The position numbers were made by a program, and so were the translations under genes. Positions 44,867 to 54,359 of a stretch of DNA of 64,000 nt are shown here, piece by piece (the first letter of the stretch is position 1; every line of letters starts with the position of its first letter). The notes beneath the pieces were generated by a model. The model made no database searches and was not told the origin of the DNA. It was given only the letters and a program-made list of their open reading frames with translations. The stretch spans positions 36,724 through 100,723 of the forward strand of contig JAXMAC010000003.1 in assembly GCA_046350595.1 (NCBI GenBank), written 5' to 3'. This DNA is from JAHFOW01 sp046350595 (GTDB lineage: Bacteria > Planctomycetota > Brocadiia > Brocadiales > Brocadiaceae).

Positions 44867-46105
44867 TTAAGCAACCTCCTTTAATGGCTCTAAAGTAACC
44901 TTATGTCCAAGCTTTTCGAGGCGTTTAACAAGATGTCGCTTCAAACTTTCAGAATTAAGGCGATCGAAGTAATCGTTTCCTAAATCATGATATGATACTC
45001 TGTGTTTCAGCATATGATAAACTATCTTAAGAATCGTATGGCCAACAGCAACAATAGCACGCTTCTTTCCTCGCCGGGACGCAAGCCTTCGGTACTGGGC
45101 AGAGAGATAAGTATTTTTGGTATGGCTGGCTGCCCAAGCGGATTGATTCAGGGTTCTGCAAAGCCATCGGTTGCCTTTCGGCGTTGCACCACTTTTTCTT
45201 TTGCCGGCGCTTTCATTATTGCCAGGACACATTCCCGCCCACGATGCCAAATGCTCAGCGGAAGGGAACTGTTCCATATTATTTCCAATTTCTGCTATAA
45301 GATTCTCGGCGGTACGTTGTTCCACACCAGGTATGGTCTTCAACAACTCCACCGATTCTTCAAAAGGGCGCATAACGTCCTCTATTCGACTATCCAATCG
45401 TTTGACCAGAGACTCAAGGTATTCCCACTGGTCAAGCAACGTCCCCAGCATAAAACGATGATGCTCTGTCACTCTGCCCTCAAGGGCAAGCTTCAGTTGG
45501 GGCATCTTTTCCCGCAAACGTCTCAGAGCAAGGTCTGCCAATACCTTCGGGTCTTCCTGTCCGGATATTATCGCTTTCAACATCGCACGACCAGATACCC
45601 CCATAACATCAGTCGCAACCGATGCCAATTTAATATTGGCATCTTCCAGCGTCTTTTGTATCCGATTCGCTACGGCAGCCTCTTCTCCAATTACTTTGGC
45701 CCGATGCCGTGTCAAATCACGCAATTCCCGAATAGGGGTTGGCGGCACAAAACTGGAGTTCAACAGCCCATGTTGAAGCAGTTGTGCAATCCACTCACAG
45801 TCTTTCATGTCGGTCTTCCGACCAGGAACCTGCTTGATGTGCCTTGCATTTACCAACAACACAGTAAATCCCCCTTCCAGGATGTTCCAGATGGGTTTCC
45901 AATATACCCCCGTGGACTCCATCGCCACATGAGTTACCCCTTCGCTGGACATCCAGTCAGACAATGCGAGCAACCCCTTTGTCATTGTCGAATACGTACG
46001 TTTCTCAATGTGGGTCTTGCCATCATCCCCGATCTTTCTCAGGCAAGCTGCCACTGTATCTTTGTGGACATCCAATCCACAACAACACCGGTAAATACTA
46101 TCCAT
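44867..46105 (-). CDS. IS110-family transposase
   Basis: 412 residues from the ATG at 46105 after GAAAGGAGGATGTG. N-terminal DEDD RuvC-like domain: GLDVHKDTVAACL (Asp), HVAMESTGVYW (Glu), KTDMKDCEWIAQLL (paired Asp). The C-terminal transposase_20 domain has the HhH segment LLKTIPGVEQRTAENLIAEI and the Ser site near CPGNNESAGKRKSG. It appears intact. Elements of this group have no terminal inverted repeats and use a structured RNA made from a noncoding end, so exact ends cannot be set by eye. Confidence 0.93.
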   Translation of the reverse strand: MDSIYRCCCGLDVHKDTVAACLRKIGDDGKTHIEKRTYSTMTKGLLALSDWMSSEGVTHVAMESTGVYWKPIWNILEGGFTVLLVNARHIKQVPGRKTDMKDCEWIAQLLQHGLLNSSFVPPTPIRELRDLTRHRAKVIGEEAAVANRIQKTLEDANIKLASVATDVMGVSGRAMLKAIISGQEDPKVLADLALRRLREKMPQLKLALEGRVTEHHRFMLGTLLDQWEYLESLVKRLDSRIEDVMRPFEESVELLKTIPGVEQRTAENLIAEIGNNMEQFPSAEHLASWAGMCPGNNESAGKRKSGATPKGNRWLCRTLNQSAWAASHTKNTYLSAQYRRLASRRGKKRAIVAVGHTILKIVYHMLKHRVSYHDLGNDYFDRLNSESLKRHLVKRLEKLGHKVTLEPLKEVA

Positions 46106-46315
46106 CACATCCTCCTTTCTTGCGTTCTTTGCAACGGAAGACATTGCTCTTGTTTTGATTCTGGTTCGCGTGCTCTTTGCTTTATCAAAAAATTCCTATC
46201 ACGTCTGGCAACAGTTTCGGGTTCCACGCAATGTCCAAGTCAGACTAACCCTCGGGCTCAACGCTCCACTGAAAAATCGACTTTATTCCGCTGCCCAATA
46301 AAAAAGGAGTATAAT
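46106..46315 (-). ncRNA. IS110 5' noncoding region, candidate bridge RNA
   Basis: About 200 bp upstream of the IS110 gene on its own strand. In the IS110 group the bridge (seek) RNA is encoded in the left noncoding end, upstream of the transposase. The stretch 46150-46300 contains paired short inverted elements (GTTGAGCCCGAGGGTTAG; TGGAACCCGAAACTG). I cannot define the guide loops by eye, so this is a positional call. Confidence 0.35.
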
Positions 46316-46384
46316 ATGATAAAAATGATTATTCAAGTTCTAGGCACATTTTCATCGTTTCTGGGTGCCGCTAAAGCGGCATGA
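46316..46384 (+). CDS. 22-residue amphipathic ORF
   Basis: ATG after AAAAAAGGAGTATAAT, a good ribosome site. Encodes MIKMIIQVLGTFSSFLGAAKAA, then TGA. A hairpin GCCGC/GCGGC covers its end. Hydrophobic peptides of this size can be membrane-active, but this is divergent to IS110 and may be chance. Confidence 0.2.
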   Translation: MIKMIIQVLGTFSSFLGAAKAA

Positions 46385-46851
46385 TGACTAACCCGAACAA
46401 GCCCGAACTGTAACGCAGGAGATTTATCCCCCGACAAATGCCGACCGCAAAAGATCGACACTACATTTTGATAAAATTGTCAAAGTGGTTTTAAGAAGAC
46501 CCTGCCATAGGAATAAGAGGCACAAAGAATTAAGCATCCGCATACATGTCATAATAGATGACAAAAGAAAGCACTGTTCCTGCGAAAGCAGGAATCCCAT
46601 ACTTACTTTATTTTTCTGCAAGTATTTTATCCACCCTACAAGCCATCTGGTTTTTTAGGGGGACCTTTACAGCAGGTAGCTTTACTTATTGACATTGGTA
46701 GCCAGTTAATTGCTGCTATGAGCACTGTGATTTCGCCATGTTATGACCCCTCAGTTCTTGCTATGTCTCGTCAGAAAACGGTCCAGCTGGTTGGTGAACG
46801 CCTGGATGTCTTTCTTGCCAACCATAATAGTTTGTGCGATGCGTTCATGCT
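46385..46851. other. Gap between IS110 and the aminotransferase
   Basis: About 470 bp with no gene I can support. It includes a short hairpin (TTCCTGCGAAAGCAGGAA near 46570). A plus-strand frame from 46718 runs into the aminotransferase in antisense and is not convincing. Probably eroded mobile DNA. Confidence 0.4.
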
Positions 46852-48183
46852 CTATTTTTTTGTTATCTCCTTCAGGCATTCTTCAAATATTGATAATGCA
46901 ATATCTATATCATTTTTAGAAACAATTAACGGCGGGCAAAAGCGTATGGCGCTTCGGCCACAACTTAATAATAATAATCCCTTGTAAAATGCCCTCTCTA
47001 CAATGGCGTCACGCTCCTCAACTGCATATACCTTTGTTTCCTTATCCTTAACTAATTCAACGGCAAGCATGAGCCCAAGACCCCTTACATCTCCGATGAC
47101 CGGATATCTGCGCTCTAATTTCCTTAATTCATCTATCATATAAGCGCCTTGTTTTGCTGCATTGTCAATAAGCCCTTCCTCCAGGAGTCTGATGGTTGTA
47201 ATCGCTGCCTGACAACTCACCGGATTACCTCCAAATGTGCTTGCATGGCTGCCAGGCTGCCAGTCCATGATGTCTTCCCGCGCTACCATAGCAGACAGGG
47301 GAAGTCCCGATGCTATACCTTTGGCAATAGTAATAATATCCGGCGCTATTCCAAAATGTTCCGAGGCAAACATCTTTCCTGTGCGTCCCATGCCCGATTG
47401 CACCTCGTCTGCAACATAGAGAATGTTATAATCGCGCGTCAGTTGATACAGCGCCGTATGAAATTCTTTCGGAGGCACGACGTATCCACCTTCTCCCTGA
47501 ACAATCTCTACAAAAATCGCAGCTACGTCTTCCGGCGACACCTTTGTTTTGAATAATTCCTCGCGTACCCACGTTATGCAGGCGATATTACATGTATCAG
47601 GCGTTAAACCATAGTGACACCGATAACAATATGCATACGGAATATGAATAACTTCTGGAATAAGCGGGAGAAAATGCTTCCGCTGATTCAATTTACTAGC
47701 CGTCAGAGAAAGCGCGCCCATAGTTCTCCCATGAAATGCGTTATAGAAGGCAATGACGATGCTTCGTTTTGTATGATAGCGAGCCAGCTTGAATGCCGCC
47801 TCAACAGCTTCTGCGCCTGAATTCCCAAAGAAAGTCTTCTTTGTATAAGAACCAGGACATATTGCCGAGAGTTTTTCGGCAAGTACCATGTGCAGAGGAT
47901 TATAAAAATCCGCGCCTGACATGTGAATAAGCTCGTTTGCCTGGTTAGATATCGCAGTGATAATCTGGTCGTGATTATGTCCCGTACTACACACGGCGAC
48001 CCCTGCGGTAAAATCGAGGAATACGTTATTATCCACATCCGTGACAAGCATACCTTTTGCATTTTTTACTACGAGTGGATAACCTTTTGTCGAGGATGGT
48101 GAAACGAATTTTCTTTCCTTCTCCAGGTATTGAAGGGCATGAGCACCGGGAAGTTGAGTTTGTATACAGGGATATTTTTTCAT
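46852..48183 (-). CDS. Class III aminotransferase (acetylornithine/4-aminobutyrate type)
   Basis: 443 residues from the ATG at 48183, which follows AGAGGTTGAAA; the longer frame adds a weak extension. PLP-enzyme motifs: GNSGAEAVEAAFKLAR, FHGRTMGALSLTASK, FVEIVQGEGGYVVPP, DEVQSGMGRTGK, and the Schiff-base lysine in TIAKGIASGLPLSAM. It resembles the archaeal-type acetyl-ornithine/GABA/leucine aminotransferases more than E. coli ArgD. The substrate (an omega-amino group donor) cannot be set from sequence. Single gene. Confidence 0.88.
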   Translation of the reverse strand: MKKYPCIQTQLPGAHALQYLEKERKFVSPSSTKGYPLVVKNAKGMLVTDVDNNVFLDFTAGVAVCSTGHNHDQIITAISNQANELIHMSGADFYNPLHMVLAEKLSAICPGSYTKKTFFGNSGAEAVEAAFKLARYHTKRSIVIAFYNAFHGRTMGALSLTASKLNQRKHFLPLIPEVIHIPYAYCYRCHYGLTPDTCNIACITWVREELFKTKVSPEDVAAIFVEIVQGEGGYVVPPKEFHTALYQLTRDYNILYVADEVQSGMGRTGKMFASEHFGIAPDIITIAKGIASGLPLSAMVAREDIMDWQPGSHASTFGGNPVSCQAAITTIRLLEEGLIDNAAKQGAYMIDELRKLERRYPVIGDVRGLGLMLAVELVKDKETKVYAVEERDAIVERAFYKGLLLLSCGRSAIRFCPPLIVSKNDIDIALSIFEECLKEITKK

Positions 48184-48252
48184 TTTCAACCTCTTAAATT
48201 TTGGGATATTCCTTGAACAGAGCATCAAGTTTTTTAATGTCTAACAGGGGTT

Positions 48253-48822
48253 TTAATTATTTTTCTTCTGATAATAATATTTGTATACCAGGTCAGCAAA
48301 AGCCTCCAGCGCATACGAACCTTTTCCAAGATCGGAAAGGCATCGTCTCAATTCGCTGAGATTTTTAAAATTTTCCGAGATATACTGCGCAACAAATGTT
48401 TCCGCAGAGAGAAAATTGAGCTCCGGTCCTTTGTCGTCAGGGCTTTGATAAATTCTATATGCCACAATGTCCGTGATCATTTTGAGGTTTACATCTTTTA
48501 CCTTTGCAATCATATTTTTAACAATTTCAAAGCTTAATAGTTGTTTATCCTGATAATAACTATGCACCGTATCTACAAATTGGTTGATTGATTTCATGCC
48601 TTTGTCGAGCTGCGACAGGTGGTCTTTGAACTTGCCAATATCGGTAAAATTCTCAACAATATATTGTGATACAGACTCTGTGGCGGCAAGGAAGTTTGCC
48701 TCGGGGCCCATATCTTCCGGGCTTTCTGATATTTTGTACGCCACAATATCGGTAATCGTTTTCAGCGAAATATCTTCCCGACTGTGGATTTTATTTTTTA
48801 TTAATTCTTTATCAATTGGCAT
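48253..48822 (-). CDS. Helical protein with an internal duplication, unknown function
   Basis: 189 residues, no signal peptide. It consists of two repeats of about 85 residues: TITDIVAYKISESPEDMGPE with NFLAATESVSQYIVENF, and MITDIVAYRIYQSPDDKGPE with NFLSAETFVAQYISENF. Both units end in a helix with a Tyr pair (HSYYQDK; YKYYYQK). The gene lies 69 bp upstream of the aminotransferase on the same strand and may be co-transcribed. Family not recognised. Confidence 0.7.
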   Translation of the reverse strand: MPIDKELIKNKIHSREDISLKTITDIVAYKISESPEDMGPEANFLAATESVSQYIVENFTDIGKFKDHLSQLDKGMKSINQFVDTVHSYYQDKQLLSFEIVKNMIAKVKDVNLKMITDIVAYRIYQSPDDKGPELNFLSAETFVAQYISENFKNLSELRRCLSDLGKGSYALEAFADLVYKYYYQKKNN

Positions 48823-48959
48823 CGTATTATCTCCATTGGTTTTATGGATAAAAATCTATTCCGGAACTTGACAACTGCATATTTTATCCATATATTTACC
48901 GGAGAGCAACAATTATAATTAAGTGTAGTCATTTTATTAAAATCTAACTTACATCACCT

Positions 48960-49403
48960 ATGGGAAAAGAATCAAGCGACCGATTTTTTGGCACGATAAC
49001 CTTACCAAATTACGAATTTACCATCAAGTCTCATGAATTCCAAAAAGAAGGCGAGGATTTTATCCTCTGGTTTTTTGAAGGTATTATTGAGGAAAATCCC
49101 AATTACATTGATTGCCTTATGTATCTGGGCAATGCATACACCGCAAACAGGATGTACGAAAAAGGACTCCAGGTCGACCTTAAGCTGAGCCGGTTGAGAC
49201 CGAATGATCCCACGGTGCACTATAACCTTGCCTGTAGCTATGCATTGCTAAAAAATATTGACACCGCGCTGGATGCGCTGGAAAAGGCAGTTGAGCTGGG
49301 TTATAATGATGTCTATCATATCGAAAAAGACAAAGACCTGGTACATTTACGGGAAGATAACCGGTTCAAAAGATTAATAAAAAAAATGAAAAAACATCAT
49401 TAG
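48960..49403 (+). CDS. TPR protein
   Basis: 147 residues. Two to three TPR-like helical pairs: PNYIDCLMYLGNAYTANRMYEKGLQ, DPTVHYNLACSYALLKNIDTALDALEKAVELGY, and a final KDLVHLREDNRFKRLIKKM, which is common to short TPR proteins of this kind. No signal peptide. It ends 7 bp from the convergent coaX. A scaffold for protein contacts; partner unknown. Confidence 0.8.
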   Translation: MGKESSDRFFGTITLPNYEFTIKSHEFQKEGEDFILWFFEGIIEENPNYIDCLMYLGNAYTANRMYEKGLQVDLKLSRLRPNDPTVHYNLACSYALLKNIDTALDALEKAVELGYNDVYHIEKDKDLVHLREDNRFKRLIKKMKKHH

Positions 49404-49410
49404 GACGTAT

Positions 49411-50160
49411 TTAAAGAAGGCTGATCATATATGCAATTTTGATCCCGTCCAGGGTAAGGTAAGGAAAAACTGCGGAGATTTGGGGGATTTCCCGTGCTAA
49501 CATAGCTGCATTTCCCCCCGTTGCAATTATTTTCGGTTGGCTTCCCAGTTCAGCACAAAGCATATTCACAAGCTTGCTTACCATGCCAACGGTACCCCAG
49601 TAAATGCCTGAATTAATAGCGTCTTGTGTGTTTTTCCCCATGACATTTCCGGGCTTGCTTATTGAAATTTCGGGGAGAAGCGCAGTATAGTGGTTGAGCG
49701 CTTTTGAAGCCATGCCGACGCCGGGCGCAATTATTCCACCCAGGAATGCCCCACGGTCGTTTACTACATCAATCGTTATCGCTGTCCCGGAATCAATAAC
49801 AAGAGTCCAACCTTTTACACGTTCAAATGCGGCAAGTGCATTAACTAACCTGTCAATACCCACCTTTTCCGGGTTATCTGTTAAAACGGGAATACAAATA
49901 GGAATATCTTTACCTAAGCTCAGGGATTTAATGAAGAGACGTTTTTGAATACTTTCCGTTACATACGACTCTACCTGTGGGTTAACAGACGAGATAATTG
50001 TTGCGTGTACTTTTGCAAAAACGTTTGCATCAAGAAATTTTAAGAAATCTGCAGGATTTCCGCCTCTTACTAAATACGTTGCGTGCAAAATATCTTCTTC
50101 GAATACTCCGATATGAATATTTGTGTTACCAATATCAATTGCTAACCATAACGGGGGCAT
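49411..50160 (-). CDS. coaX: Type III pantothenate kinase
   Basis: Phosphorylates pantothenate, the first committed step to coenzyme A. 249 residues from the ATG at 50160 (MPPLWLAIDIGNT); another ATG at 50181 adds seven residues and overlaps obg more. ASKHA-fold motifs: AIDIGNTNIHIGVF (phosphate 1), VIDSGTAITIDVV (phosphate 2), GGIIAPGVGMA and IATGGNAAML. It overlaps the 3' end of obg and is probably co-transcribed with it. Confidence 0.94.
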   Translation of the reverse strand: MPPLWLAIDIGNTNIHIGVFEEDILHATYLVRGGNPADFLKFLDANVFAKVHATIISSVNPQVESYVTESIQKRLFIKSLSLGKDIPICIPVLTDNPEKVGIDRLVNALAAFERVKGWTLVIDSGTAITIDVVNDRGAFLGGIIAPGVGMASKALNHYTALLPEISISKPGNVMGKNTQDAINSGIYWGTVGMVSKLVNMLCAELGSQPKIIATGGNAAMLAREIPQISAVFPYLTLDGIKIAYMISLL

Positions 50161-51169
50161 TTGCCTGGGTTTGGATTTCATTTAAAGCGTTTGCAATTTT
50201 TATTAAAAGTACTCCGAGATTCTGACCGGTAACCATAGAAACCGGATGTACGGGTTTAGAGATTTCCTTTTCCAGAATTTGTATGCATTCATCCGCGGTT
50301 TCCGGGTCTAAAAGGTCCATTTTATTCGCAATCACGATTTCTGTTTTTTCGACAAGCTTTAAATTATATTGTTTGAGTTCATTGCGGACAATATTATATG
50401 CCTCGGATGGCTTTTTTGTCGCCAATGGCGACATATCCAATAAATGAACGAGCAATTTTGTCCTTTCAATATGGCGGAGAAACTCGTCGCCAAGCCCTAT
50501 TCCACTGTGTGCCCCCTCAATAAGGCCAGGAATATCTGCAACAACGAATCTTTTGTAATTTTCAAGTTCTACCAGTCCTAATTGTGGTTGCAACGTGGTA
50601 AATGGATAGTCCGCAATTTTAGGCCTTGCAGCAGATAATCGGGAGAGTAACGTTGATTTGCCTGCATTGGGCATTCCAATAAGTCCGACGTCTGCAAGTA
50701 ATTTTAATTCAAGGATGAGCCTTCGCTCTTCACCGGGTTTGCCTTTTTCTGCCTGACGTGGAACCTGGTTGGTTGAGGTTGCAAAATACTTATTTCCCCT
50801 TCCACCCCGACCACCCCGCGCAATTACAATGCTTTCGTCAGAAGTACTCATGTCTTTTAAGATACGTCCGCTTTCTTTGTCCTTAACCACCGTACCTCGT
50901 GGCAAGTCAATCGTGAGGTCTTTACCGGACTTGCCCCTTTTGGTAGATCCCTTTCCGTGCGCCCCGCTTTCCGCAATAAATTTTACCCGGGAAGTAATAT
51001 CGAGCAACGTATCTATTTTATCATTAACACGAAGGATAACATCTCCGCCATTGCCGCCATTTCCACCGTCTGGCCCACCGTGAGGGATGTATTTTTCCCG
51101 CCGGAAACTGACACAGCCATTTCCTCCGTTACCGCCTTTTACAAATATAACAGCTTCGTCTACAAACAT
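50135..51169 (-). CDS. obg: GTPase Obg
   Basis: 344 residues. Late 50S-assembly GTPase. Glycine-rich Obg fold at the N-terminus (FVKGGNGGNGCVSF, HGGPDGGNGGNGG), G1 GMPNAGKST, G3 DIPGLIEGAH, G4 NKMD. The C-terminal OCT domain found in some Firmicutes is absent. It follows rpmA and rplU on the same strand, a widely conserved order. Confidence 0.97.
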   Translation of the reverse strand: MFVDEAVIFVKGGNGGNGCVSFRREKYIPHGGPDGGNGGNGGDVILRVNDKIDTLLDITSRVKFIAESGAHGKGSTKRGKSGKDLTIDLPRGTVVKDKESGRILKDMSTSDESIVIARGGRGGRGNKYFATSTNQVPRQAEKGKPGEERRLILELKLLADVGLIGMPNAGKSTLLSRLSAARPKIADYPFTTLQPQLGLVELENYKRFVVADIPGLIEGAHSGIGLGDEFLRHIERTKLLVHLLDMSPLATKKPSEAYNIVRNELKQYNLKLVEKTEIVIANKMDLLDPETADECIQILEKEISKPVHPVSMVTGQNLGVLLIKIANALNEIQTQANAPVMVSN

Positions 51170-51462
51170 GGTTGAGTATAATTATTACAGAAAAGACAAA
51201 AAAGATATGAAGATATTTAGTCTGAAATAGGAAACAAAACAGGGGGCAATGCGAAACGGAAAATGAAAGAATCGCCGTTTCTCCCGCGCCCCCCTTGCCC
51301 TATTTCACAGCTTTACCAATTCGCCATCAGGCTTAAAATGATAAAGTTTGTGTCATTGAATTGATGAATTGTTCATGGAAGATATTTAAAATGAGACGCT
51401 CATGCAACGTCTGCACAAAGTTTAATTTTAAAACCATCAGCAACCTGCTTCATAAACCCACA

Positions 51463-51714
51463 TTAAGCATTGGATGTTCCATAGACACTGATACGGTGAC
51501 GTGTTTCAAATTTTACCACACCATCGATCTTGGAAAAGATTGTACAATCCCTTCCCATGCCAACATTTAATCCCGGGCTGAATTTCGTGCCACATTGACG
51601 GACAATGATAGAACCAGCCGCTACCAACTGCCCTCCATATATTTTTACCCCGCGTCTTTGCGCATTGCTATCTCTTCCATTTTTTGAAGAACCTTGTCCT
51701 TTTTTATGAGCCAT
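51463..51714 (-). CDS. rpmA: 50S ribosomal protein L27
   Basis: 83 residues, starting MAHKKGQGSSKNGRDSNAQR. The start after ACGGAGGTAGTTCA is clear. It lies near the peptidyl-transferase centre. The 51170-51462 gap to obg has no gene. Confidence 0.98.
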   Translation of the reverse strand: MAHKKGQGSSKNGRDSNAQRRGVKIYGGQLVAAGSIIVRQCGTKFSPGLNVGMGRDCTIFSKIDGVVKFETRHRISVYGTSNA

Positions 51715-51753
51715 TGAACTACCTCCGTTTTGAAAAATTTCACATTAAAAAAT

Positions 51754-52074
51754 CTAACCAACCTGGATATCTTTAATTTTTATTTGAGTATATTTTTCAC
51801 GATGTCCCCTTCTGGTCATGGATTCCTTTCTCCTCCTGAATTTGACGGTCATGCATTTTTTACTCTTTTTTATTCCCTCAACTTCTGCAAGCACCTTAAC
51901 ATTTTTATTTTCGTGAGCGCCGATGACTGCATTGCCATCCTCCTGCGAACACACTAATACATCTTCAAATTCCAGCGTGTCTCCAACGTCAGCATCGGCT
52001 TTCAGATCGATGAGATGTCGCTCGCCGGTCCTAACTTTATATTGCTTACCTCTGTCTTTAATAATTGCGTACAT
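51754..52074 (-). CDS. rplU: 50S ribosomal protein L21
   Basis: 106 residues, MYAIIKDRGKQYKVRTGERHLID, with the C-terminal KFRRRKESMTRRGHREKYTQIKI typical of L21. Directly upstream of rpmA. Confidence 0.98.
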   Translation of the reverse strand: MYAIIKDRGKQYKVRTGERHLIDLKADADVGDTLEFEDVLVCSQEDGNAVIGAHENKNVKVLAEVEGIKKSKKCMTVKFRRRKESMTRRGHREKYTQIKIKDIQVG

Positions 52075-52098
52075 GTGTTAATTTCTCCTTTCATTAAG

Positions 52099-53619
52099 TT
52101 ATATCGTAATAAGTTCATCTTTGTGGTTGAGATAACGAATTTCTATCTTACCATATTCGTGACTCGTTGTGCTCATGATATTTATCTTCTTATTATATGA
52201 TTCCTCGATTTCCAGCATTTGTTTTCTCTTTTGATTTTGTAAATAATTAGCAACCTCATGACTTGCTAAAATCTCTATCTTGGCAATTTGCGGTAAATGA
52301 AGGGCAAATTTCAAGTCCCTCATGGCATTCAAACAAAGGCTTTCAACGGTCTTCGTATATCCTGTGCCTTTGCAAAACTTACATTCTTCATAAAAAACAT
52401 CACGCAGGCTGGAGCGGATCCTCTGCCGCGTAAGTTCAATGGTGCCAAATTTTGACATTTTTGATATTTTTATTCGCGCCCTGTCCCTCTTTAAGGCGTC
52501 TGCAATCGCCTTTTCTATAGCATGATTATGCGATTCATCCCGCATATCAATGAAGTCGATCACAATCACGCCTCCCAAATCACGCAACCGGATTTGACGA
52601 GCAACCTCCTTTGCAGCCTTGAGATTGGTCTTAAAGGCGGTCTCCTCAGGTTCGCTTTCTTCTTTGAATTTGCCGCTATTTACATCAATTGCTACAAGCG
52701 CCTCGGTTTGTTCCAGCACAATTGACCCACCCCTGGGTAAATGGATCTTTTTGCAGTTTATCCCTTCTATTTCTCTCTCAAGGTTATATTTGTGAAAGAG
52801 CGGTTTATCTTCACTATAGCGAGTTAGTATCTTTTCGTATTTTGGCATTATAATACGAAGAAGATCACGCGCCCTCTCATAAACAGATTCAAGGTCAACA
52901 ATGATTTCCTGGATATCTGCCGTGAATATATCCCTGATTGCACGAATAACAAGATCGCTTTCCTGGTATATTGTCGCAGGAGCGGCGGCCTCTTTTGTTC
53001 GCTTCTCAATGCTTTTCCAGAGTTTCAGCAAATAGTGGAAATCCTTAAGAATTTCCTTCTTGGTCTGTTGTGCTCCGGCAGTTCTGATAATAAAACCCAC
53101 ATCGGAAGGCGGGTTTATACTTTCCAGTATTTTTTTTAAGCGTTGACGTTCCTCTTCGCTGGTGATCTTTCTGGAAACGCCATGACGGTGCACGTCTGGC
53201 ATGAGAACCAGAAATCTTCCAGGCAAACTGATGTGGGTTGTTAAACTAGGACCTTTCGTGCCGATACTTTCTTTTGTTACCTGCACCAGAACTTCCTGTC
53301 CACGATGCAGAATATCACGTATCTTCGGAGAGTCCCGATGCGGTTTATGCTGCGTATCAGATTCTCCCCCCTGACTTCCCTCTACCGAGGGAATTAAGAC
53401 ATCAGAGACATGGAGAAACCCGTTCTTTTTGAGTCCGATATCCACAAATGCCGCTTCGATACTGGGCTCAATATTAACAACCCTTCCTTTATATATATTC
53501 CCCGCAATCTGTTCCCGTGATGTCCTTTCAATATATAGTTCTTCAAGCACATTGTTTTCTAAAATTGCAATACGACACTCTTCGGGCTCAACTGCATTTA
53601 TAAGCATCCTCTTATCCAT
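52099..53619 (-). CDS. rng: Ribonuclease G/E family endoribonuclease
   Basis: 506 residues, close to E. coli RNase G and without the RNase E scaffold. S1 domain at the N-terminus (GNIYKGRVVNIEPSIEAAFVDIG). Catalytic DNase I-like region has VAIDVNSG and VIVIDFIDMRDESH with the Mg-binding Asp residues. The zinc link is CKFCKGTGY. It processes rRNA and turns over mRNA. The gene precedes rplU, a common order. Confidence 0.95.
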   Translation of the reverse strand: MDKRMLINAVEPEECRIAILENNVLEELYIERTSREQIAGNIYKGRVVNIEPSIEAAFVDIGLKKNGFLHVSDVLIPSVEGSQGGESDTQHKPHRDSPKIRDILHRGQEVLVQVTKESIGTKGPSLTTHISLPGRFLVLMPDVHRHGVSRKITSEEERQRLKKILESINPPSDVGFIIRTAGAQQTKKEILKDFHYLLKLWKSIEKRTKEAAAPATIYQESDLVIRAIRDIFTADIQEIIVDLESVYERARDLLRIIMPKYEKILTRYSEDKPLFHKYNLEREIEGINCKKIHLPRGGSIVLEQTEALVAIDVNSGKFKEESEPEETAFKTNLKAAKEVARQIRLRDLGGVIVIDFIDMRDESHNHAIEKAIADALKRDRARIKISKMSKFGTIELTRQRIRSSLRDVFYEECKFCKGTGYTKTVESLCLNAMRDLKFALHLPQIAKIEILASHEVANYLQNQKRKQMLEIEESYNKKINIMSTTSHEYGKIEIRYLNHKDELITI

Positions 53620-53633
53620 GATTTGTTCCTCAG

Positions 53634-54194
53634 TTATGCAGAAGATAATAAGTTGACTTTTGTTCTTGTAATTTCAAAGAGCTCTTTTTTCTCATCTACC
53701 AGCAAGGCGTGAAGCACCTCTTCGGGTCTTGCCATGCCTGCTGGCGTTGTTTTTACGGTAAAAATCAAACTTGTTTGAGTTATGGCGATATCTTGAATGG
53801 ATGGCCGAATATCAAACGGTTTCTGGCTTTCATCCTTTATACGATTTACAATAACAGCGGACTGTTGTAAGAACTCGTTGATTTTTAAGGTTTCCAGCAC
53901 ATCAGACTCTTTGAAAACAACCTCATACGTAACATCGCACACATGACTCTTTGGTAAGCCTGAAATAGTTTCCGTTGAAAGTATTTGAATTTCCCGGGGC
54001 AATTGCTTCCCTAAACGACCAGCCAGAAGTTCGAAAGGCATGGGCTCTTGTAACTCCAACTCCAAAATTTCTTCTTTTCCAGCTATTCCAACGCCCAACG
54101 CCATAGGAATAGACATCTTGGGATGAGGATTAAAGCCTTGGGACATTGCTACCGGTATGCTTGCCCTTCTGATAGCCCGCTCAAACACTTTCAT
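53634..54194 (-). CDS. DUF2344 / radical SAM-associated protein (TIGR03936-like), start unclear
   Basis: 186 residues from the only ATG, beginning MKVFERAIRRASIPVAMSQG. The family domain clearly starts earlier: the same frame upstream reads IQKIRIRFTKSGEIRFISHH, DL, then this Met. That extension runs to at least 54260 with no ATG, GTG or TTG. The rest matches (NPHPKMSIPMALGVGIAG). In other bacteria this protein is fused or adjacent to a B12-binding radical SAM protein next to rng; here only rng is adjacent. Function unknown, possibly tRNA or rRNA modification. Confidence 0.82.
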   Translation of the reverse strand: MKVFERAIRRASIPVAMSQGFNPHPKMSIPMALGVGIAGKEEILELELQEPMPFELLAGRLGKQLPREIQILSTETISGLPKSHVCDVTYEVVFKESDVLETLKINEFLQQSAVIVNRIKDESQKPFDIRPSIQDIAITQTSLIFTVKTTPAGMARPEEVLHALLVDEKKELFEITRTKVNLLSSA

Positions 54195-54359
54195 TAAGTC
54201 GTGATGCGATATAAAACGAATCTCGCCTGATTTCGTAAATCGTATACGTATTTTCTGGATAAAATTTAATGCCCTTCTAAAACTTTCAAATATAATAATA
54301 TAAAATACTTACACCGGATTTTAATAACGAAGGTACCTACTGTCAAGGACATTTTACTT

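Noticed and set aside
45002..46384. 460-codon open frame on plus strand
   Set aside because: Antisense to the intact IS110 transposase; its translation shows no family motif and is explained by codon bias of the true gene.
46718..46987. 89-codon plus-strand frame
   Set aside because: Its second half is antisense to the aminotransferase; the first half resembles nothing I recognise.
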